64,000 bases of DNA. Origin: Blasia pusilla (Eukaryota; Marchantiophyta; Marchantiopsida; Blasiales). A program made the position numbers and the translations under genes. Under the pieces are notes generated by a model. The model was not told the origin of the DNA, did not search any database, and saw only the letters and a list, made by a program, of their open reading frames with translations. Where the stretch lies: positions 1,922,001-1,986,000 of the forward strand of contig CM114275.1 in NCBI GenBank assembly GCA_050084515.1, in the 5' to 3' direction. Each line of letters begins with the position of its first letter. Position 1 is the first letter of the stretch. Positions 63,358-64,000 of the stretch are shown piece after piece.

Positions 63358-64000
63358 TGTCACGCCCCTACTCTCCTTGAACGTCAATCTGTATTGTTGC
63401 GGAAGCGTACGTTCAATAGGACACGATCTCATCGCTGATCTGCACCCAAACACGCACTCTCATTAGTCGGGTCTGGGCCAACCAGCGTTCTAACCCACCA
63501 AGTTCTCAACTTGGCGTCTCATTAAGATCCACCTTCCTTACTTCCTAGTTTCCAAAACATGGCAAGTGTTTCAAGACTTGGAACAGATTTCCTGATTAGT
63601 CCAGGAACCTAAAACGGCACTTGTGCGCCTAGCGATCCCAACTGTTCAATGGACCTCGTGTGAGTTCCAAACCGAGACCCAAGTAATTGAGTCGCAGGGT
63701 GAAATCCAAGAATGATGTTTAAAATTGCCTCCATAGACTTGGTTCCGGTTTTCCAACCCAACCCCAAACTCTCGATCCGTTCCCTGCCCTTGAGCCGCCC
63801 CGTGGCGCCCAAAGTGGGGTTCGAGTTCCAAGCACTCTTGGAGACCTTCCCCCTTACTAGTACTTCTGGGCTTCTCCAATAAACCCCCCCTCCCTTTGGA
63901 AAAGGAGGGTCGGGCCCTTCATTGTGGCCCTCAACCCGACTCTACTTACAGTCGATGTGGGTTGTTTCTTAGCGGTTACTTATGCGCTTGCAGAGATCTT
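63358..64000 (-). repeat. 5' LTR of the chromovirus (3' part only)
   Basis: It ends in TGACA on the minus strand next to the primer binding site and aligns base for base with 57,044-57,690. The rest lies beyond the window. Confidence 0.93.

Larger units (their letters stand above)
57044..64000 (-). mobile_element. Ty3/gypsy chromovirus inserted in Mutator-like copy 2
   Basis: A 3' LTR (57,044-58,712), gag-pol on the minus strand (63,207-58,734), a primer binding site (63,344-63,355) and the inner part of the 5' LTR (63,358-64,000) are all in the expected order. The compared 640 bases of the LTRs differ at about 30 positions by my count (about 95% identity), so insertion is old but younger than Mutator-like copy 2. 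The coding region has many stops. The outer end of the 5' LTR and the target duplication are beyond the window. Confidence 0.93.

Overview
The window looks like nuclear DNA from a streptophyte, most likely a TE-rich land plant outside the seed plants. The only convincing host gene (1-7,100, minus strand) is a multi-exon, plant-type AAA ATPase with canonical GT/AG introns. Its 3' end lies off the left edge. Most of the remaining sequence is transposon-derived. I see no tRNA, rRNA, CRISPR array or operon. The species assignment is inference; I recognised protein families, not a genome.

Layout. 1-7,100: AAA ATPase gene, with a near-perfect 32-nt-arm hairpin in its second intron. 7,101-11,280: upstream and AT-rich DNA without a recognised gene. 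11,281-16,658 (minus): a decayed Helitron RepHel gene, part of whose helicase is duplicated in inverted orientation. 16,700-22,725: mostly non-coding, with GA microsatellites and a 177-bp tandem repeat. 22,726-27,466 (plus): a degenerate Ty3/gypsy element. It begins at a perfect 42-bp-arm palindrome and reads cytosine-5 methyltransferase C-terminal motifs, then RT, RNase H and integrase, then a C-terminal PHD finger. 29,140-32,150 (plus): a CACTA TNP2 pseudogene split by a 597-bp Mutator-like insertion (30,584-31,180). 34,174-34,800 (minus): a gag-like CCHC fragment.

35,017-47,182 is a 12.2-kb Mutator-like element bounded by identical 9-bp target duplications. It has two head-to-head genes: a SWIM-type transposase on the minus strand, and on the plus strand a multi-exon gene ending in what looks like a beta-class DNA amino-methyltransferase (motif IV before motif I). 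Between the two starts is an array of about eleven 66-nt units, each carrying a palindrome built on the arm GCAACCCGTCGG. The same palindrome recurs in the introns of both genes. A second, more decayed copy starts at 47,488. It is interrupted at about 57,044 by a Ty3/gypsy chromovirus (57,044 to beyond 64,000, minus) with LTRs about 95% identical, an initiator-tRNA-Met primer binding site and a C-terminal chromodomain.

Taken together, two unrelated transposon families here appear to carry DNA methyltransferase remnants of different chemistry (C5 and amino-type), and two LTR elements carry different histone-reading modules (PHD and chromodomain). All these copies are broken. Their value is as pointers to intact family members elsewhere in the genome.
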